DNA from: CAZEAN01 sp964510225
Lineage (GTDB): Bacteria; Planctomycetota; Planctomycetia; Isosphaerales; Isosphaeraceae
NCBI GenBank assembly: GCA_964510225.1
Contig: CAZEAN010000024.1
Coordinates: 1-57,955 of the forward strand
Direction: 5' to 3'
DNA length: 57,955 nt
Part shown: piece after piece, positions 34,094 through 44,200 of the stretch
Layout of the letters: each line of letters begins with the position of its first letter
Numbering within the stretch: position 1 is the stretch's first letter
The notes under the pieces: generated by a model
What the model was told of the DNA's origin: nothing
Database searches by the model: none
The model's input: only the letters and a program-made list of their open reading frames with translations
Translations under genes and position numbers: made by a program

Positions 34094-34398
34094 TCGATCT
34101 TCAGGAACACTCGGAGGGGACGACAATTCCCGTGCTTGCCCAGCCAGGGTCGAAGCGGACCGCGGTCCTCGGTGAACGAAATGGCCACCTCCGTCTTGCC
34201 GTGGCAGCTCCTCCAGACAAGGGAAGGGCCAACGTCGCTCTAACTCAACTGCTCGCTGAGACGCTTGGCCTTCGATCCTCCTCAATCGCGTTACTTACGG
34301 GATCAACACATCGACAGAAGCGGTTCCTGGTTCGGGGACTCAACCTCTCTGAGGTGAGGCAACGACTCCAATCACTTTGCTTGCTCGATCAAGGATAA
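34090..34398 (+). CDS. DUF167 (YggU-like) protein
   Basis: A 102-residue protein of the DUF167/YggU family, of unknown function. VLAQPGSKRTAVLGERNGHLRLAVAAPPDKGRAN spans the conserved core: P-G-(S/A)-K, then L.V.A.P..GKAN as PDKGRAN, followed by LGLRSSSIALLTGSTHRQKRFLV. Its ATG overlaps the yggS stop by four bases, so the two are made together. Confidence 0.9.
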   Translation: MIDLQEHSEGTTIPVLAQPGSKRTAVLGERNGHLRLAVAAPPDKGRANVALTQLLAETLGLRSSSIALLTGSTHRQKRFLVRGLNLSEVRQRLQSLCLLDQG

Positions 34399-34937
34399 TT
34401 AACTCTCAATTCAAAATGATAGCAATTACCGATTTGTTTTTCATCGAAGTAATCATTTATTAGCTTTAGATTTTGTCGAAGAGGCTGGATGTAAAGCAAC
34501 AATCCGCTCAACGTTCCGAATTGCGAACGATGGCCTCCGTCATCCGGTTCCCAGGATCGTTGGTGTAGGTCGTGGTCCTTTCGGCGTTGGTTTCGGCAGT
34601 GACTCGACTGGCCGTGTGGAAGCCTGATCAACCGGCACGCTTTCAGCTATTCAAACAGGCTCAACCTAATCCCAGACCAATCGCGCAGCGGATCGCTCCC
34701 ATAGAGGGAGATCACCCAGCGGTTGCGCAAGTCACCACGGATTGAATTCCTGAAGGAACGAAAAGAACTCTACCTGCTGTCTTTCCAGCTTAACTCCTAA
34801 GATTAAGCAAAGTACGTTAGATCTATTGACGTATTCTTGATATGAATCGCTGCATGAGCCCTCGATTCTCTGCCGAATCAAGGGCGATTGGTATACAGAT
34901 TAGCACCAATACTGCGGGTTGTGAAACGCGCTGAGAA
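34399..34937. other. intergenic, convergent genes
   Basis: 539 bases between two convergent genes. I see no convincing gene. The best frame is a 57-codon one at 34572-34745 (GTG start, hydrophobic first 15 residues, no ribosome-binding site), too weak to call. The left third is AT-rich. Confidence 0.35.
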
Positions 34938-37900
34938 CTACTCCTCAGCAATCTCTTCAGATTGGACGACGAGGGTGATTTGCGGCGTTGAGTAGTTGAT
35001 CCCAGCTGCTTCGACCCGAGCGACGCCAAAGAAGGGCCGTTCCGTGGGCTTGACCCAAGGCTCGGCGTAGAGAGTAATGGTTCGATCGGTCCGATCTTCA
35101 GTAATAAGGACGCCGTTGAGTCCGATGTCGAGCACGCGGACACCGTGTGGAAGGTTGCGGACGTCGATCGGTACCCGACCATTGAAGGCCTCGGAGCGTT
35201 CTACCTGAAATGCCATCCGAGCAATCCCACCGGGCCGAACTACCACCCGATTCTGGTCTGTTGATACTTTGAGATCCCCGGAGGGAGTGACGGTGATCCA
35301 ACCGGCCCTGGATCCTCCAGGATCGAGTTCGTGCCTCAGTGTTTGTCCGGAGTCTGGGTCGCTCGACTGAGCTACGAGACGCCAGGTGGGTGCCGAAAAG
35401 GTCGGCGCCTCGTCTGAGGCGGTTAGAAGGAGGTCGGCAGAATGGTGGCCTCGCTCTACCATAGCGCTGGTGGCGGTAATCCCCGGTGGCAGATCTTCGA
35501 CGTCGATGGCGATCGGACCTTCAAATCCATCGAGCCGGCTAACATTGACCGTCAGAACTGTGGAGCCACCCCGGGGAATGTTGGGGTTTTCCGTGCTTAA
35601 GCTGACAGTGAAGTCAGGGTGAGGGTGTCGGACCACCAGGTGGTAGACATTTTGCGGGTCTCCGAGCCCTCGGGCGTCTCTGATTCGGACATGGTAGTTT
35701 CCGTCGCCAGGGGGGGTGAAGCTGAGTGAGGCGTCTTGACCGATGCCAGGCGCGTCATCGTTCAAACTGTAGACCGTAATCGGTTTGGCACCACCCGGAG
35801 GGAACGAGGTCCCCGGTGGATAAAGCGCAACTTTCTGGATCGTCTGGGCTTTCGGGTGCTGTTCGGGCGTGGTCCCAAAATACGCTAGTCGACGTCCTGA
35901 CATACTCCAAAACAGTGCGTCGTCATCAGGGTTCCGCGGGAGACGGAAGATCCGTGTCAGTTCTCGACCGATCAGTACGTAGTCATCCTGCTGGAGTTGG
36001 TCCCATTTCGTCAGCCTAATGTTTCTCTGTGTAGCGTTGTGGTCACGGAATGCGACCGCAAGCGCCGTGACGGGTCTCAAGACCACGAGAGGGACGGGTT
36101 CGCCGTTGGCGTCCAAGATTTCGAGTGCGGGGTCGATTTCCGATCCGATTCGTTCCCCAAAAACTTCGAGAACCAATGGCTGACCACTTTTGGCCTCGAA
36201 CCGAAAGAGATCTGAGTCTCCGGGCTGTTCAATGATTCCCGAGGCTCCGCCGGGGACACTTAGGACGACTGCATCTCCGAGCGAGTCATTGGGTTCGATC
36301 TCAACCGTTTGTGGACCCTCTGCGACGACGGATCGAAGTGGGCTGGGTTTCAGTCGATCGCCCGCTCCCCAAACACTGGAAGGGATCGGCAAGAGTGTCC
36401 CACTGGTCATCTCTTCCGTTGCCTCAACGACTGCCGTCGAGGACTTCAGATTCACGCCTTCGAGATTGACTTCAGTGTTGCTTCCGCGAGAGACACCACG
36501 CGGAAAAGCATGAGCAAGTTTCGGGATATTGCCGATTTCAAGTTGGTAGAAATGACCGCCCGAGCCTCCGAGCTGTCGGTCGGAAACGACCAAGGTGAGG
36601 ACCTCATCTAATTCCGACTCAAAGGTGAGTTCCGAGCGACCACGGGCGACGGTTTTTCCTGAGGCGTTCCGGAGTTCCAAGATCGGGTCCAGAGACGAGC
36701 CTAGGTCCTTACCCCAATCGTCAACGACGAAAACATCACCTGTTTGGGCAGAAATCTGGAACTGATCGCGATCCCCCGGCCTCTCGATCGTCCCGGAGAG
36801 GATCCGCGGCGTTTCGATGACGCTCGCTTCGTTCGCCTGGTTGTTCGACTCAGATTCATTCACGGTTTCCATCGAGAACACCGCAAAGGGACGTGAGGCG
36901 GGAACGCCAAGAGGTGTCTGGACGTGGAGCTGGTGGATTCCTCGAGGAACATCAGGGCCGATCGAAACTTCGATCGTCAAGGCATTGGGCTTTGGGTCAT
37001 CGGATGGCAAGATCCGTGCGATCATCTCGTGATGATCAAAGACGACCGTATTTGCTTGGCCGACGCCGTTCCCTGAAAGCTGAACCGTAACAGTTTGCCC
37101 CGCTAGGGCTCCCCGTGGACTAGGGGGATCGAGAGTCGGCTGCTTCACGAGTACGGGCTTCTCCTGAGATTCAGGAGTAGCAACTGGAGTTTCGTCCGAG
37201 TTTGTCCCCGTGCTGAGTAGTAGCCTCGGTTCTCCTGGTTCCGTCCCAAGATCTTGAATGACTAAGGATCCGTCGTAGCGGCCGATTGCCAATTGGTTGT
37301 CAACTGGATCCAAGACTACGGCAATAGGCCAATCTGGCTGTTGAGGAAAAGCGGTGAGTGGCGTTAGTTCAGGCAACGACCAACGCTTCAGTGTGAGATC
37401 TTCGCTAGAGGAGATGACTGCGTTTCCATCACGGCTCGCTAGCAATTGCAGGATTGGACCATCGTGTGCAATTGCGGAGTTGGTCAGCACTGCCGAGCTA
37501 CCGTCAAGCCTCCAGCGACGGATCGTCTGGTCAACCCCACCAGCGAGAATCGCTGAGCCTTCGGGTTCGAAGGCGATCGCATAAAGCTCCGCGGTCGAAT
37601 CCCCGATCGATATCAACCGGCGCCCCGACTCGGGATCCCAGATTTTGACCGTTCGATCTCCGGAAACGGAAGCTAGTCGATCCCCGTCATCATTGAACGT
37701 GACACCATAAACGGCGTCTGTGTGTTCCTTCAGCGTTCGGAGCAGCGTCCCTGACTCCAGGTCCCAGAGAAGAATTAATTGGTCATAACTCGACGTTGCC
37801 AATGTCTTGTCATCGGGGTGAAGTGAAGCACTGAGGATGGCATCGGTGTGCCCCTTGATCCGCTGGGTGACCTTCCCTGTTGCTAACTCCCAGACGAGGA

Positions 37901-38576
37901 TCTCTCCAAAGATTCCAGCACGTCCACCGGCCGCAACGACCGATTTTCCGTCGGACGTGAAGATCAATGAGTTGATCGGTCCGCCTTGGTCGTCAAGTGT
38001 CTTGCTTATTTGTTCGCTGGATCGGTCGATCAGGTGAAGGCTGCTACCTCGAGCGACTGCAATCCATTGACCATCGGTTGAAAATGCCAACGCACTCACA
38101 GGGTCGACGACTGATGCAACGACTTCGACTTCAGGAAGATTGGCCATGGGATCGACGAGAGAGGCCAAGCGCGTTTCGGAGGGCGAGGCTCCATCAAACT
38201 CTGCACCCTCGCGAACCCAACGCTCAAGAAGGGAGATCTCTCGATCCGAGAGCGGTTCCTGTTTGTAGGGCATCCGAATCACAGCATCGGGTCGGACTAC
38301 CTGGATCAAATGGCTTTCGTTGGGTTCGCCAGGAAGGAGAATCAAATCACCTTCGATATCACCTCCCTGTTGGAGAAGCTCGAAGGTCTCCATATTGAGC
38401 CCGCCTTGATCATCTTCGTTGTTGTGACATCCTAGGCAACGGCCGACAAGAATCGGAGCGATATCCTCCTGGAAGCTCAGCGATTCGTGGCCTCGCACGC
38501 TGGGAATGAAGAAGCCAGCGACACTGAAGACCCCCGCTAATACCACGAGAGTCACTAGTCTTTGGTCTCGGATCAT
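34938..38576 (-). CDS. planctomycete cytochrome c (PSCyt1) fused to WD40 propeller and PPC-like domains
   Basis: An exported giant of 1212 residues. A signal anchor (residues 7-28) precedes the cytochrome domain with C47-LG-C50-H51 and GGLNMETFELLQQGG, ending WVREGAEFDG. Residues 150-440 are WD40-type repeats (LAFSTDGQWIAVA, SLIFTSDGKSVVAAGG, LLWDLESGTLLRTL, VKIWDPESGRRL). Beyond residue 560 two units with ESN..A......ITG.I..PGD.D.F..... resemble the bacterial pre-peptidase C-terminal domain, and Ig-like strands follow to the end. The combination suggests a haem protein anchored to a large surface scaffold. It ends with TAG after EEIAEE. Confidence 0.88.
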   Translation of the reverse strand: MIRDQRLVTLVVLAGVFSVAGFFIPSVRGHESLSFQEDIAPILVGRCLGCHNNEDDQGGLNMETFELLQQGGDIEGDLILLPGEPNESHLIQVVRPDAVIRMPYKQEPLSDREISLLERWVREGAEFDGASPSETRLASLVDPMANLPEVEVVASVVDPVSALAFSTDGQWIAVARGSSLHLIDRSSEQISKTLDDQGGPINSLIFTSDGKSVVAAGGRAGIFGEILVWELATGKVTQRIKGHTDAILSASLHPDDKTLATSSYDQLILLWDLESGTLLRTLKEHTDAVYGVTFNDDGDRLASVSGDRTVKIWDPESGRRLISIGDSTAELYAIAFEPEGSAILAGGVDQTIRRWRLDGSSAVLTNSAIAHDGPILQLLASRDGNAVISSSEDLTLKRWSLPELTPLTAFPQQPDWPIAVVLDPVDNQLAIGRYDGSLVIQDLGTEPGEPRLLLSTGTNSDETPVATPESQEKPVLVKQPTLDPPSPRGALAGQTVTVQLSGNGVGQANTVVFDHHEMIARILPSDDPKPNALTIEVSIGPDVPRGIHQLHVQTPLGVPASRPFAVFSMETVNESESNNQANEASVIETPRILSGTIERPGDRDQFQISAQTGDVFVVDDWGKDLGSSLDPILELRNASGKTVARGRSELTFESELDEVLTLVVSDRQLGGSGGHFYQLEIGNIPKLAHAFPRGVSRGSNTEVNLEGVNLKSSTAVVEATEEMTSGTLLPIPSSVWGAGDRLKPSPLRSVVAEGPQTVEIEPNDSLGDAVVLSVPGGASGIIEQPGDSDLFRFEAKSGQPLVLEVFGERIGSEIDPALEILDANGEPVPLVVLRPVTALAVAFRDHNATQRNIRLTKWDQLQQDDYVLIGRELTRIFRLPRNPDDDALFWSMSGRRLAYFGTTPEQHPKAQTIQKVALYPPGTSFPPGGAKPITVYSLNDDAPGIGQDASLSFTPPGDGNYHVRIRDARGLGDPQNVYHLVVRHPHPDFTVSLSTENPNIPRGGSTVLTVNVSRLDGFEGPIAIDVEDLPPGITATSAMVERGHHSADLLLTASDEAPTFSAPTWRLVAQSSDPDSGQTLRHELDPGGSRAGWITVTPSGDLKVSTDQNRVVVRPGGIARMAFQVERSEAFNGRVPIDVRNLPHGVRVLDIGLNGVLITEDRTDRTITLYAEPWVKPTERPFFGVARVEAAGINYSTPQITLVVQSEEIAEE

Positions 38577-40269
38577 GATCTACGTACCTGGTTGGAAGGT
38601 CTGGGCCGATCCTGTACTCGTGGGGCATTTTACTGTTGCGTACGAGCACGGTCACTTAATCCTATTATGACGTTCTGAGACCTTCCGAGGAATGTAAGGT
38701 CGGTCGGAGTTTCCGTTACGCTCAATCAAAGTCGCACAATTGAATCCATTACAACTCGTTTGGATTGAATCAACAAAACCAAATTAAGAGAGGCAGGCTC
38801 TTGTTTTATATAGATATAAAATGCATATGTTGTATAGAAAGACCAGCTCTAGTTTAATTAGTGTGAAGTAGAGGTGGGGTCCGTTTGGAGCTTGAGTAAC
38901 CTTCCAACATGCGTCCTAGAACGACGGCTGCACCATGGCAGATTCCGTCAGTTTCAACGTCTGGATTTTGGCAAGGGAGTGGGGAGGATCTCCACGCCAA
39001 TTTCAGTTGTGATCGCGTTGCACCGTCCGCCCGACTAATTTGCCGTGTTGGCCAGTCCGACAGATCCTGTGTAGAAACCCATGACTTAAGGAGTTATTCG
39101 ATGAACAGTGGATTCTGAGCCAGATTACCAAGTACTGTGACGCGTTGGTGATTTGTCTCTCTAGGAGTGCCTCTGCCTAGCAGTACTGATCCATACCGGT
39201 GGAACGGGTCGCTTACTACTGGAGTGAGCTTTTCGGAACCCCAGTACCAGGCGTTACAACCTTCATCGGCAACATCATCAGAGGGCGTCAGGGCATCTTA
39301 TCGAGTTCTGGTGGCACTTTTTGACTACCAATCCTGCCATTGCGAACAAACAGCTTCTCGACTGGTGGTGTGCCACTCGGTCTGCCTCTCTTTGCGTTTT
39401 AAGTCGGTGGCGGCAACGCGCACGGTCCCTTCTGCTCCGGGGCTGCCCTCATTAGTGAACCCCAAGTAGGCTTCACACTGACGGATTCGGTTGCCGGTGG
39501 TGGGAGCGCCTCTTTAGTGGTATGGACCTCCCGCCCTTGTTTTTGGCAAACGCGAGAGTTGTGCCCGCAACTTATTCATCGGTGACGTCTGGTGGTTCGA
39601 GAGCGCCAGTCCTTGTTGATAACGCCGCATCCGGACGGTCCGTGGTCTAACAATCAACAGTCCTTAACGCCAACATCTCCGTAGACGATAACTTCACTGC
39701 GGTTTCAACACCCACGATTGACGCGGATTCAAGCTCGTTATTGTCCAATACTGATCCTGGCGCTGATTCAATTGACGCAACCGGATCTAGCATCCCAGGA
39801 GTGACATTGGTCACGCCAACAGTGAGGGTAGCCACGGAACCGACAACTGTTGCTATGACGGGAGTCAGTATCATTGTCTTTGCCCGTGACGTCCGATTCT
39901 GGCGACTCCAGAGAATTAGGGACTGAGCAGCTTGTCGACTTTCGGTGGCACACTGAGATTTGCCAGATCCTAGTCAAATCCCGATCGTTCCTCGAGATTC
40001 TTGAGGTGAACGTCCTAATGAGTCGGCGGGGGGCCGTGCCGCGTGAGTTCTCCGGTCGGGTAATCCTCGTGATGGAACTCGACCGACTGCCGTTGCAGGT
40101 GCCCCGCTTCGGGAAAAGTGGGGCATTGGGAACATCGGAGATAACGAACCTACGGCACCGACCCCCATTGTCGGCACTCGATCGTTTTTCGATCGAGTCG
40201 CCAAGCCTTGTTATCGAGACAAATCGGTCACTCCCTCTTCAGACTCCAACTTTTCCGGTCGGGGTCTGT
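38577..40269. other. 1.7-kb stretch without an intact gene
   Basis: The left part (about 38745-38870) is strongly AT-rich (TTTTATATAGATATAAAATG) and may hold the promoter of the leftward cytochrome gene. The middle and right hold broken reading frames; one segment resembles a decayed adhesin (39480-39926). A perfect 9-bp hairpin with a TTTTT loop, ACTCGATCG/CGATCGAGT, lies at 40176-40198, 70 bases beyond the end of the ExeA-type gene. Confidence 0.5.
39480..39926 (+). pseudogene. remnant of a repetitive cadherin-like surface protein
   Basis: In one frame, broken by a TAA at 39648-39650, the sequence reads YSSVTSGGSRAPVLVDNAASG, then after the stop ISVDDNFTAVSTPTIDADS, LLSNTDPGADSIDAT and GVTLVTPTVRVAT. 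This matches the rhythm of bacterial cadherin-like/VCBS repeats, which run Y.V.EDT.LTV..PGVL.NDTDPDGD.L.A. Two degenerate copies seem present. A further piece with FTLTDSVAGGGSASLVV lies just upstream in another frame. No intact start or anchor is left. Confidence 0.4.
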
Positions 40270-41715
40270 TTAGTCCTCACTCGTCTCGGTACCGCCGGCG
40301 TTTAACTTGCTAAATAGTCGGCCATAGGGGGCAAACGCCTGCGCCGATTCAGCTCGATGATACCCTTGCTCGGATGCAAGCCGAGTCGAACCTGAGGGTG
40401 GCTTCACGCGCTCCGGCCTTTCCTCATCCTGATTCGGAAGGTTGATTTCCTGGTGTCCCGGGTCAAGTTCGGACTGTACCGGCCACTCGGCGAGGGCCTG
40501 GATGGTTGCGTACCGATCCTTGATCCCGACCAGTTGATTCACTTCACGTGTTTGCTGAGGACTGTGGCTGCCGACCTGAGGCGATTTCACTGAATTGACT
40601 GAATCGGGAATCCGTTCATGACGCTCGGATCCCGCGTCGAGGGTTGTTTTGTCGGAGTGCGATCCATTCGATTCGGTTCGATGCTCTCCACGAGTGAGTG
40701 ATTCTTCATCCAGGTTACTCTGAATCGGTTCTAAGCCAGCTTCCGGTTCCGCATTCCAGCCAACTTCGATTAACCCGCGCTCGAATCGGAGAGGAGGTCG
40801 AGACTCTCCGAGCCTCGGGCCGATTGATTGCAAAACATGCTCGTTTACTTCAGGTCGATCGCCAACGATTTCATCTGGCGACTCGATCGGGTCGGAATCC
40901 TCCTGATCCCGATCGATCGTCTCTGAAGGGACAGGTGGGGCAACCGTGTTCCTCAGGTTCGTCACTCCCGTCGTTTTCTTCGGAGTCGAGAACGTGCTCC
41001 AGGCCATTCGGAGTAATCGCGCGGGATTACCGGACGAAGCAGCATGAAGTTGTTCGATCGCCTCGTTATCAAGCTCCCGGTCGTTCAGCTTCGACTGGAT
41101 TAATTGGACCGCTTCTTCAGCGTTGATGGGACCTAGTTGGAATGCACCAGCGATCCGAGACTCCAGTGCGTTCCTTCGACGGGCATGGAGTCGCCGTGCC
41201 AGTTCAGTCCGACCAGCAAGGACAATCCCCTTAAATCCATAGGGAGATCCGAGCCGATTGGAGAGCAGCCGAACTTCTTCTAAGACGTCATCGGACGCGT
41301 TCTGAGCCTCATCGATGACCAGAACCCAGCGTCTTAATTCACGATGATCATCGGCGAGAATGTTCGCGAGCTGTTCTCGCGGATCGACTCGAGAGTTCGG
41401 AATCGAGTCATCGGGATCCGCGCCGAGAGTCCGGATTATTCGTCGGATCAAATCAAGCGGATGGGCGGTCGTGGTGATTTCGATGGTTGCCCATTGAAGC
41501 GAACGCGGCAAGCTTGTCTGGAGTCTTTGACAGATCCAGGTCTTCCCCGATCCAGCTTCCCCTGTCAGGAGGAGGGGACCTTGGCCTTGCTCGAGCACTG
41601 AGTGACATGCGGCCAGTAGGGCACCCCGGCTTGCCGGGATCGGATCGTCCCGGAACGAGCCGTTCAGGACGGATCCGTTGTCGGGCGTTCGATCGTACTG
41701 GTCCAAAGAGTTCAT
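40270..41715 (-). CDS. ExeA/GspA-type AAA ATPase with long disordered tail
   Basis: A 481-residue protein from the ATG at 41715, which is preceded by GAGGCGAG; the frame continues 20 codons further up. Residues 20-230 form an AAA ATPase: Walker A LTGEAGSGKTWIC, Walker B WVLVIDEAQNA, sensor-type IVLAGRTEL and the arginine-rich RLHARRRNALESRIAGAF, then the SGNPARLLRMAWST end typical of ExeA and MSHA-type ATPases. From about residue 250 the chain is rich in E, S, P, D and R with no clear fold. ExeA relatives act with secretion or pilus gene sets; none lies beside it here. Confidence 0.82.
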   Translation of the reverse strand: MNSLDQYDRTPDNGSVLNGSFRDDPIPASRGALLAACHSVLEQGQGPLLLTGEAGSGKTWICQRLQTSLPRSLQWATIEITTTAHPLDLIRRIIRTLGADPDDSIPNSRVDPREQLANILADDHRELRRWVLVIDEAQNASDDVLEEVRLLSNRLGSPYGFKGIVLAGRTELARRLHARRRNALESRIAGAFQLGPINAEEAVQLIQSKLNDRELDNEAIEQLHAASSGNPARLLRMAWSTFSTPKKTTGVTNLRNTVAPPVPSETIDRDQEDSDPIESPDEIVGDRPEVNEHVLQSIGPRLGESRPPLRFERGLIEVGWNAEPEAGLEPIQSNLDEESLTRGEHRTESNGSHSDKTTLDAGSERHERIPDSVNSVKSPQVGSHSPQQTREVNQLVGIKDRYATIQALAEWPVQSELDPGHQEINLPNQDEERPERVKPPSGSTRLASEQGYHRAESAQAFAPYGRLFSKLNAGGTETSED

Positions 41716-42066
41716 GCTCGCCTCAGTATCACGCGATATCCGCGTTTCATGAAAGAACCGATCTGCCGAAATCAAGTTGCTCTTGGGTATCGGTGTTAAC
41801 GCCCGATCGCTTCAGTCCGATCGAACGATTCAAGCCCAATCGGGGTTCACGAACTCAGGAGATCAGGTTAAGAGAACCCAGTTTCTCGGTTCCAGACGTC
41901 GCGACCTTCACTCGATCTTCGAGATCGACCGAGGCTCACTCGACTCTGCCTCGAGCGTTGTCGAAGCATAGTTCTTAGGACGTTGGGTCCGCGTCCATCG
42001 CGGAGCACGTGGATTGAAGACAAGGGAACAGAGACCGGATTCTCTCCGGAAGGCAAGGAGCTGTTG

Positions 42067-44025
42067 ATGCGTCCGACTCAGAACCAACTTGGGTCTTTCG
42101 CCCTAGGATGGACAATCTTCGCGGTCGCGCTTATTGGATCGGCCGATGCCCGACAAAATGAGGACGCGACTGCTCGGATCCGCGAAATCCTTAAAACTCG
42201 ACCCGGGCAAGTCGGAGTTGATATCGATACCCCGACCGACCCTAAGGCAATCGCCGCCTGCACCCGGGAGTATCTCCCGCCAAGTCAGTCGGGAAACAAA
42301 GGGGGAGCCGTCTTGATCCGTGACGGTCGAGGTAGGATGCTCCGACGCTTCGTCGACTCCAGTGGCAATAAAAGCGTCAACGAATGGTGCTACTATCGAG
42401 ACGGCTTTGAAGTCTATCGAGACATTGACGATAACGACGACATGATCGTCGACCGGACACTCTGGATGAATTCAGCAGGAAGTCGGGCAGCTCGGGTTCG
42501 AGGGAACCGGGTCCTCTCTTGGATCCGCCTCTCGCCCCACGAAGCAACCCTTGAATTCACTAGTGCACTTGTGAACCAAGATTTAGAACGAATCCGGAGT
42601 GTCCTGGTAACTCCGGAAGAACTCGCTGAGCTTGGACTTCCCGAATCATTAGTCTCGCAAATTCGTGCCGAGCGCGAATCGCTCACGAAGCAAGTTCAAG
42701 GACTCATTGAGACGATCAAGAAACCCGAGTACGGCTGGACGACTTCAACATCTTGGCTTCGATTCGATGCCGATATGCCGCATTCAATCTCCCAAGATGT
42801 TTCGGGATCACTTAAGGAGGACATCCAGCTCTTCGAAAATGCAACAATCTTCGCCGCGAATCCAGGCGACGATCCTGGTCAGATCAGTCGAGCTGCCTAT
42901 CTGATTGTTCCCGAATTGATTAAGGTTGGTGATGTCTGGAAGTTGGTCACACTTCCCGTTGCGACAAATCCTGATCCCAGCCGCGTCGAGTCCATAAGTC
43001 CGTATGATGGCGTCCGGGCTTGGCTCTATCGAGCGAGTGCTGAAACCAACCTCGCCTCTCGAGTAAGCCCTGAACTTGAAGAAGCTCTCCGAGAACTTGC
43101 GGAATTCGATCGGGAGGCCGCCAAAGTCTTCGAGCGCGATGACATGGAGGGTTTAGCCAAGTATCACTTTGAACGCGTTCAGAAACTCTCGAAGGTTGTT
43201 CAGGTCGCCGGTCCCGCCGAGCGTGACGAGTTTAGCCGAGACATCATTAACAGCCTTGCCGCGGCTTATTCGACTGGAAAGTACAACCCGGCAAAAACAA
43301 CCCTCCAGGATATCATCGATGAGAAGGGGCCCTTGGCTTCTTATGCGGCGTTCAGTCTGATTATGGCAGAGTACAGTCTTGGTTCGAGGAATCCTGAGGG
43401 TGCTGCGGAAGCGCAACGAGCCTGGCTCCAGAAACTCGAAGCCTTTATTAAGGAGAATCCCAGCGCCCCCGAACTTCCGGAAGCGATGCTTCAACTTGCA
43501 AGCACTTACGAGTTCTCTGGTGATGAGGAGAAGGCACTAACGCTCTTCAGACGACTTGCGACGGAGCATTCCGGAACGACGATTGGACAGAGCGGAGCCG
43601 GGGCTGCGCGACGATTGAGTCTTACCGGGAAGCGGATTGAACTATCAGGTCCCGATCTAAACGGCAACTTAATCGACGTCGGTTCTTATCAAGGGAAGTA
43701 CCTCTTAGTGATTTTTGGGAATCTTGATGCCACTCGCGAGATGCCCGATCTCGCTGCGCTCGCCAACAACCGGAAGGCAGACCTTGCCGTCATTGGAGTG
43801 AGTCTTGACCCCAATCGAACCATCGCTACGACCCATGCGGAGGAGGTTAGTTGGCCCTTGATTTTCGAACCGGAGGAGACTGTGGTTCGGCTCGCCGAAT
43901 CGTACGGGATCGTCTCGATGCCAACGATCTTCCTGGTGAATCCCCGAGGGATCGTTGTTGAACGCGACGTCCGGTCTGTCTCAACCGTCCAAGACTATCT
44001 CGATGGCGAAGCGACACAACGCTGA
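42067..44025 (+). CDS. exported protein with TPR-like middle and Cys-less thioredoxin-fold C-terminus
   Basis: A 652-residue protein starting at ATG 42067, 8 bases after AAGGAG, with a signal segment LGWTIFAVALIGSADA. The middle (about 300-520) is helical with repeat-like spacing (LASTYEFSGDEEKALTLFRRLATEHSG) and may be TPR. The last 120 residues follow the TlpA/AhpC plan: GNLIDVGSYQGKYLLVIFG, LAVIGVSLD, and the cis-proline SMPTIFLVNPRGIV. At the active site, where WCxxC or a peroxidatic cysteine is expected, the chain reads FGNLDATREMP with no cysteine, so it cannot do thiol redox chemistry. Confidence 0.8.
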   Translation: MRPTQNQLGSFALGWTIFAVALIGSADARQNEDATARIREILKTRPGQVGVDIDTPTDPKAIAACTREYLPPSQSGNKGGAVLIRDGRGRMLRRFVDSSGNKSVNEWCYYRDGFEVYRDIDDNDDMIVDRTLWMNSAGSRAARVRGNRVLSWIRLSPHEATLEFTSALVNQDLERIRSVLVTPEELAELGLPESLVSQIRAERESLTKQVQGLIETIKKPEYGWTTSTSWLRFDADMPHSISQDVSGSLKEDIQLFENATIFAANPGDDPGQISRAAYLIVPELIKVGDVWKLVTLPVATNPDPSRVESISPYDGVRAWLYRASAETNLASRVSPELEEALRELAEFDREAAKVFERDDMEGLAKYHFERVQKLSKVVQVAGPAERDEFSRDIINSLAAAYSTGKYNPAKTTLQDIIDEKGPLASYAAFSLIMAEYSLGSRNPEGAAEAQRAWLQKLEAFIKENPSAPELPEAMLQLASTYEFSGDEEKALTLFRRLATEHSGTTIGQSGAGAARRLSLTGKRIELSGPDLNGNLIDVGSYQGKYLLVIFGNLDATREMPDLAALANNRKADLAVIGVSLDPNRTIATTHAEEVSWPLIFEPEETVVRLAESYGIVSMPTIFLVNPRGIVVERDVRSVSTVQDYLDGEATQR

Positions 44026-44200
44026 TCGATTTGTTTAATTCCGTGGTCTGACAAACGGTTATATTCTGAAAGTCAGAGATTCCGGACTGGCGAGTTTGAT
44101 CCTGGTCCGGGATCCTCCGATGAGTTGCAGTAGTCTTTGTTCTCTCGTTATCGTAGTGGTTTACGGCTAACGATGCTGACCCGACCTTGAAAGCCTCATC

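Noticed and set aside
34389..34631. 80-codon leftward frame
   Set aside because: Basic, low-information sequence overlapping the end of the YggU gene; no start signal.
39874..40305. 143-codon rightward frame before the ExeA-type gene
   Set aside because: No family likeness, no ribosome-binding site, overlaps the convergent gene end; composition looks non-coding.
44092..44105. GAGTTTGATCCTGG, a 14-base match to the start of 16S rRNA
   Set aside because: The following bases do not continue as 16S and no rRNA structure is present; a chance match.
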